Positions 59,701 to 64,000 of a stretch of DNA of 64,000 bases are shown here, piece after piece. A program made the translations under genes and the position numbers. The notes beneath the pieces are model-generated. The model searched no databases and had not been told where the DNA came from. It saw nothing but the letters and a program-made list of their open reading frames with translations. Source of the stretch: Pontederia crassipes (Eukaryota; Streptophyta; Magnoliopsida; Commelinales; Pontederiaceae). Position 1 is the first letter of the stretch; the number at the start of each line of letters is the position of its first letter. Location: positions 35,214,768 to 35,278,767 of the forward strand of contig CM060183.1 in NCBI GenBank assembly GCA_030549335.1, read 5' to 3'.

Positions 59701-62700
59701 CCTGTAAAAATGATGATGTATTCACTTTCTGGGGATTAACTATATAGTTTAAGTTCCAACTTATTGTTCTACAAAAAATGTTCTAGATCATTGTTCATAT
59801 TTTTTTTGGTCTTAATCCTGGTATTCAAAATGTTGAGAGCCGCGGACTAATCCAGTTCAAGGCGGTGAGCTTAAATTCTTAATCTTCTCCCAACAATGGC
59901 AATTCTGGGATTATGAGACTTCATTCTGGAGTTCGATTAATCTTCTCCCAACAATGCCAAGTCTGGGATTTTGAGACCTGGACAGTTGAAACAACCAACC
60001 ATTGTTTCTTTTGATAGTCGGCGCCACAGCCATTCTTCCTGACAATTTAATGGCATTTACTTCAGAATGGAGAATGGTAAAGCCGTTGGACCGGATGGTA
60101 TACCGATTGAAGTTTGGAAATGTTTAGGAGAAAAATGTGTGTTGTGGTTATGTAAACTATTTAATGAGATTTTACGGTCGAAAAAGATGCCTGATGATTG
60201 GAGATTAAGTACATTAGTTCCTATTTACAAAAATAAAGGGGATATTCAGAATTGTGCAAATTATAGAGGGATTAAACTTATGAGTCACACAATGAAATTA
60301 TGGGAAAAAGTGATTGAGCATAGATTGAGAATGGAGACTAGTATTTCTGAGAGACAATTTGGGTTCATGCTAAGAAGATCCACTACAGAGGTGATTTATT
60401 TACTAAGGAGGATGATGGAAAAGTATCGAAGTAGGAAAAGAGACTTACATATGGCTTTCATTTACTTAGAGAAGGCGTATGATCGGGTACCAAGGGATGT
60501 ACTTTGGAAAGCCTTGCAAAAGAAGAGGGTGAGTGTTGTCTACATTAAGATAATACAAGATATGTACGATGGAGCATTGACTAGGGTTAGGACACCCGGA
60601 TGTGAGACAAATGAATTTCCTATAGGAATTGACCTACATCAAGGATCAGCTTTAAGCCTGTATCTATTTAACTTAGTTATCGATGCTATAACCGAGAGTA
60701 TCACAGAGGAGGTACCTAAGTGCATGCTATTTGCGGATGATATAGTACTTTTAGCGGATTCAAGAGAAGAGATTAATACAAAATTGGAAATATAGAGAAA
60801 TACGTTGGAGTCAAAGGGTTTTTGTTTAAGTAGGAATAAAACAGAATATATGCATAGCAATTTCACAAATAAACAACTTAGAGACGATTTGAAAGTTAGG
60901 CTAGGGGAGGATATAATTCCTCAAGTGACAAAGTTTAAATATTTAGGATCAATTGTAAGAAAAGATGGTGAGATTGATGACGATGTTAATCATAGAATTC
61001 AAGCTGGTTGGTGTAAGTGGAGGAAAGCCACTGGAGTTCTTTGTGATAGAAAAATACCCAATAAAGTTAAAGGAAAATTCTATCGTACTGCTATAAGATC
61101 AGCAGTGTTATATGGTAGTGAATGTTGGGTATGAAGGGACAACATGAATGTAAAGGGGGGTAGCCGAAATGAGGATGTTGAGATGGATATGTGGTCATAC
61201 AAGATTAGATAAGATTAGGAATGACCATATACGTGAACGAGTTGGAGTGGCTCCTATTAGTGAGAAAATGATAGAGAATCGTTTGAAATGGTTTGGTCAT
61301 GTTCAGAGAAGACCATTAGATGCGCCAGTAAGAAGAGTAGATCAAATAATCTGAAGTCCGATTAAAAGAGGGAGAGGGAGGCCAAGGCGGACACTTGGCG
61401 AACTAATAGAGCAAGATCTATTGGTGAATAATATACCGAAAGGTTTGATTACTAATAGAGCGGAATGACGTCGTATGATCCATGTAGCCGACCCCACCTA
61501 GTGGGATAAGACTTTGTTGTTGTTGTTGTACTTCAGAATGGTTCTAAAATCTTGTATCATGTTTCCATCATTTTGGTTATCAGCAGTAAAAAAATCTATA
61601 TGATGGTCTATTGGATAAAGGTGGTGCTCCGTTTATCTAATTCTCTATTGTATTTGTCTACCAGTTGTATGTCTTGCATGAATATTTTTCATTTATATAG
61701 CAACTGCCAAAGTTGGAGGACGGTTCATGACATTACTTGTTTTTGTCTCTCTTTCAGCATACACCCTTGGAACAACTGGACAAGAAGCATTTTGCCAAAG
61801 GCTCACGGAATATAGAGCAGAATGGTGCTGCTGAGCAAGTAAACTCTAAAAGAGAAGTTGCCTTAATGGAGATGAAGGTGCAGCGTTTATGTGAACTATT
61901 AAAAGAGGTAAGACTTATCATTATAACGAGGGAGTGCTCAATATTTATGTCAGTTGATATTCAATGCATATAACTCACACTTCTGAAAGACCATGTTTTT
62001 AAGCCTTTTTCTCCTTTTGTGCCTTTATTTTCAAGTACATTATACTTTTTTTTTGAAACGAGAAAGGACGAATAGCAAGATGGTAGTCATCCAAAAGTTC
62101 CATTAATAGTAGTAGAGATTACAAAAAGTTTGATAGAAAGGCCAATAAACTTCCAGGCCATGAACAAAAAGACGGCAAAACACCACTCTAAAACACCACT
62201 CTATATGAAAGATGGCCTCTGTATTCCATGCATTGTTGAAACGTCATTGCTCTTGCTACCCACCCAGTCGAGATCTTAGACAAAAACAGGCATTCAAAAC
62301 AGTTGACAAGAGCCCACACCGGTCATCCCAGGCATTCAAAACAGTTGACAAGAGCCCACACCGGTCATCCCATAATATGAGACCCCAATTTTCTAATACA
62401 GCTTCTTAGTTTTGTTTGGATGGGACTTGAATTGTTCACTGATTGTGTGTTTGTATACACATTGAGAGAAATGATCCTTCACTTCAACCATTGCACTAGA
62501 TACCTCCAAACTCTAACTATGCTATCAATTCTAGCAATTGGATGCGACCACCTTTTGTAGCAAAATAGTAGATGCACCTTTACAGCTCCATGATGTTGTT
62601 ATTTTCCATTAAGCCGGATGTCTTCGGACTCCAGATAAGTTATATAGCAATTGGACACCTTGTGTAGCAAAATAGTAGATGCATCTTTGCAACTCTATGG

Positions 62701-62990
62701 TGGTGCTGTTTTCCCTTACGTTGGTATTGCCATAGTCTATACAAATGCAATTGTTTCTCCAAATTGTTTTTGGAAGTTATAAAATGTAAATTCTCTGTCA
62801 CTGGCCTTTGCAATGCCCGGCTGTTCACATTTTAATCCATTGTTGCTTTGAGTCAACAAAGAAATCCACTTACATTCCATGTCATTTTTTTGGTATCTTC
62901 TAATCTTGACAGGCCATTGCACAAACAAAAGAAAATATAGAGAAGAAGCAGGCTCTGACATACGAGGAAATGGAAGCAGAACGTGAAGAG
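53722..62990 (+). CDS. SF3A3: Splicing factor 3A subunit 3 (SF3a60), 3' end outside window
   Basis: Subunit of SF3a in the U2 snRNP, needed for branch-site recognition in the nucleus. Nine exons seen: 53722-53895, 53989-54105, 54500-54604, 55295-55437, 56219-56315, 57706-57870, 59551-59622, 61758-61907, 62913-62990 (367 residues, frame kept throughout, GT-AG). The N-terminus [20 protein letters not shown] matches plant SF3a60. It continues through [29 protein letters not shown], the [17 protein letters not shown] block, [13 protein letters not shown], the SAP-like SDE2_2C module ([24 protein letters not shown]) and a coiled coil with [12 protein letters not shown]. The acidic linker, the C2H2 zinc finger and the C-terminus, about 130-140 residues, must lie past the window end. 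Introns carry a SINE, an RTE LINE and a gypsy gag remnant. Confidence 0.95.
55941..56245 (+). repeat. Duplicated intron 4/exon 5 junction of SF3A3
   Basis: The sequence around the real exon 5 acceptor (catctcacag, gaaatataaagattacttgg at 56209-56238) recurs diverged at about 56037-56066 with acceptor cacaag, and in part at 55941. The upstream parts (ctgattgata...) also align at 55961 and 56138. Confidence 0.75.
56388..56573 (-). mobile_element. SINE with RTE-like tail, copy d (SF3A3 intron 5)
   Basis: Reverse orientation: (CAA)n at the left, aactccgcc 5' end at the right edge. Nearly full length, including the region deleted in copy c. Target-site duplication not clear. Confidence 0.9.
59879..59979. 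repeat. Direct repeat in SF3A3 intron 7
   Basis: About 41 bases beginning ttaatcttctcccaacaatg occur at about 59879-59919 and 59938-59978 with few differences. Confidence 0.8.
60071..60795 (+). pseudogene. RTE reverse transcriptase fragment
   Basis: About 240 codons open, covering RT fingers and palm with the FADD catalytic pair. The ATG at 60067 is host sequence from the target-site duplication, so this is not a native start. Confidence 0.85.
60071..61529 (+). mobile_element. 5'-truncated RTE-clade LINE in SF3A3 intron 7
   Basis: Encodes the RTE reverse transcriptase from its N-terminal part ([46 protein letters not shown]) through the catalytic FADD box (LFADDIVLL) and the C-terminal region ([18 protein letters not shown]). 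It ends in (TTG)n. Target-site duplication acttcagaatgg at 60059-60070 and 61530-61541. Broken by a stop at about 60793 and a frameshift near 61130; the endonuclease domain is missing. A recent-looking but dead insertion, sense to SF3A3. Confidence 0.93.
62288..62371. repeat. 42-bp tandem duplication in SF3A3 intron 8
   Basis: Two identical adjacent units (62288-62329 and 62330-62371) starting aggcattcaaaacagttgac. Confidence 0.95.
62530..62725. repeat. Diverged direct repeat in SF3A3 intron 8
   Basis: Segments starting agcaattgg at about 62532 and 62646 align over about 75 bases, both containing gtagcaaaatagtagatgca. Confidence 0.75.
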
Positions 62991-63179
62991 GTAATTATGC
63001 AATTAATGTCTTATAGGTTTGTTTAGTTGATGACAAATTTTTTTACTCATTTTCTCATTTTGGCACATAGGTCAGAGTTCAATTATGCGATCCCCTTTCA
63101 AAAAGTAAAAAAAAAACTTCAATTATGTATTATGTGGTTAAGATAGGATGCTTGACTAAGATAGAAAAAAACCATTGCC

Positions 63180-64000
63180 TTCTTCTATTTTCTTTGAAGC
63201 AGGGACGGAACCACACTTGTGTGTGCTCAAGAATTAATTGATTCTAATTCTTCATATTCTTCTAACTCTGCACTTTGTGCAAGCATATGAACCATGACCC
63301 TTTTCACCACAAGTGAAACAAAGTTGTTGTATGTTGTTTTCTTTACACTGTGGAAGCATAATTTTTATCCACCATAGTGCATTACAACTTTCCCTTGTGC
63401 CATGGGAAATTACTTAAATTTTCACTTTTAAGTTGTTTATTCGCATGAGTTTTTGACTGGTTCCTTGTGAAGATGAGTCAGTTTTTGTACTTCCAGCAGC
63501 CCGAAGACCCTCTTTTTTTATCATGCTTCTTGAGCGTCCAGCTTAAGGTTTATGTTCTTCATATTGCCACACCCACTTCTCAATGAATAAAACTTGTTCT
63601 TGGGCATCTTCAAGAGTACACACATGGGCAACAGATGATTGTCTGACAAGATAACGAGCAACTACTTGTACGTTAGTTTCATTATGAATTGATAAATTAT
63701 AAAACTCTTTAGTATACTCGTCAACATTCATACCTCCGTTGTTTCAAAGAATGAAATTTCTCATATAAGTTCATAATGTAATCAGCGGGTAAGAATTGTC
63801 TTCGTAGTTTCTCGTTCACGTTGTTCTTCAACTCTTTTCCACCATTGAAGTGCGGTGCCTTTTAATTTCATCTTCACAAATAACTCTCTTCCAACATTGA
63901 AGTGTAGGGATGACTAATAGACTAAACTCTAGCTGTAATTAAAATAACTAATAAAACATAAAAGCTCCTAACTCATTATTGTTTGAATTTATATCCGAGG
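63180..64000 (-). mobile_element. Ty3/gypsy gag remnant in SF3A3 intron 9
   Basis: On the minus strand: retrotransposon gag region (MKLKGTALQWWKRVEEQRER near 63870-63800, then YNLSIHNETN and VARYL at 63731-63543) followed by a CCHC knuckle CFTCGEKGHGSYAC near 63295-63335. Frameshifts separate the parts. Continues past the window end. Confidence 0.8.

Overview
This is a plant nuclear genome window, from an angiosperm and probably a monocot. The evidence is multi-exon genes with GT-AG introns, GC-rich first exons on AT-rich introns, an NADH-type glutamate synthase with an N-terminal extension like a plastid transit peptide, plant-type ATG6, and abundant plant transposon families. The species cannot be told from the sequence alone.

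Layout. (1) 1470-8505, minus: ATG6/Beclin-1, ten exons, intact at 515 codons; intron 8 holds a long-TIR element and a tRNA-derived SINE. (2) 8506-12030: shared upstream region with a hAT element bounded by an exact 8-bp duplication. (3) 12031-17605, plus: SDE2, three exons, 440 residues; its 4.2-kb intron 2 holds two SINEs, a deoxynucleoside-kinase exon fragment and a TIR element that itself carries a 39-bp LINE tail. (4) 18246-20852: nested long inverted repeats with GC-rich cores. (5) 21544-21927, minus: a small MGNC-type (probably myristoylated) protein. (6) 22623-28168, minus: a decayed Ty1/copia element. (7) 28631-40415, minus: GLT1 (NADH-GOGAT), 22 exons, 2187 residues, with a SINE and a tandem RTE LINE insertion in introns. 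(8) 42036-43381 and 46732-48361: two related non-autonomous CACTA elements. (9) 50490-52570, minus: a decayed Ty3/gypsy pol. (10) 53722 to beyond 62990, plus: SF3A3 (SF3a60), nine exons seen, 3' end outside the window; introns hold a SINE, a 5'-truncated RTE LINE with reverse transcriptase, and a gypsy gag remnant.

The host genes are housekeeping genes: autophagy (ATG6), splicing (SDE2 and SF3A3, which share a C-terminal module and have telo-box-like leader motifs) and nitrogen assimilation (GLT1). They do not form an operon or one pathway. The exon models of ATG6, SDE2 and GLT1 were built by hand from splice sites and family similarity. Each sums to a whole number of codons with the frame kept across every junction, which is the main support for them.

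The points most worth checking are: a kinase exon inside SDE2 intron 2 whose length and phase would let it be spliced into SDE2 in frame; a SINE family that shares its 3' tail with an RTE LINE present in the same window; a tandem RTE insertion inside a single target-site duplication; and GC-rich CT-rich cores that recur in three different DNA-transposon types.
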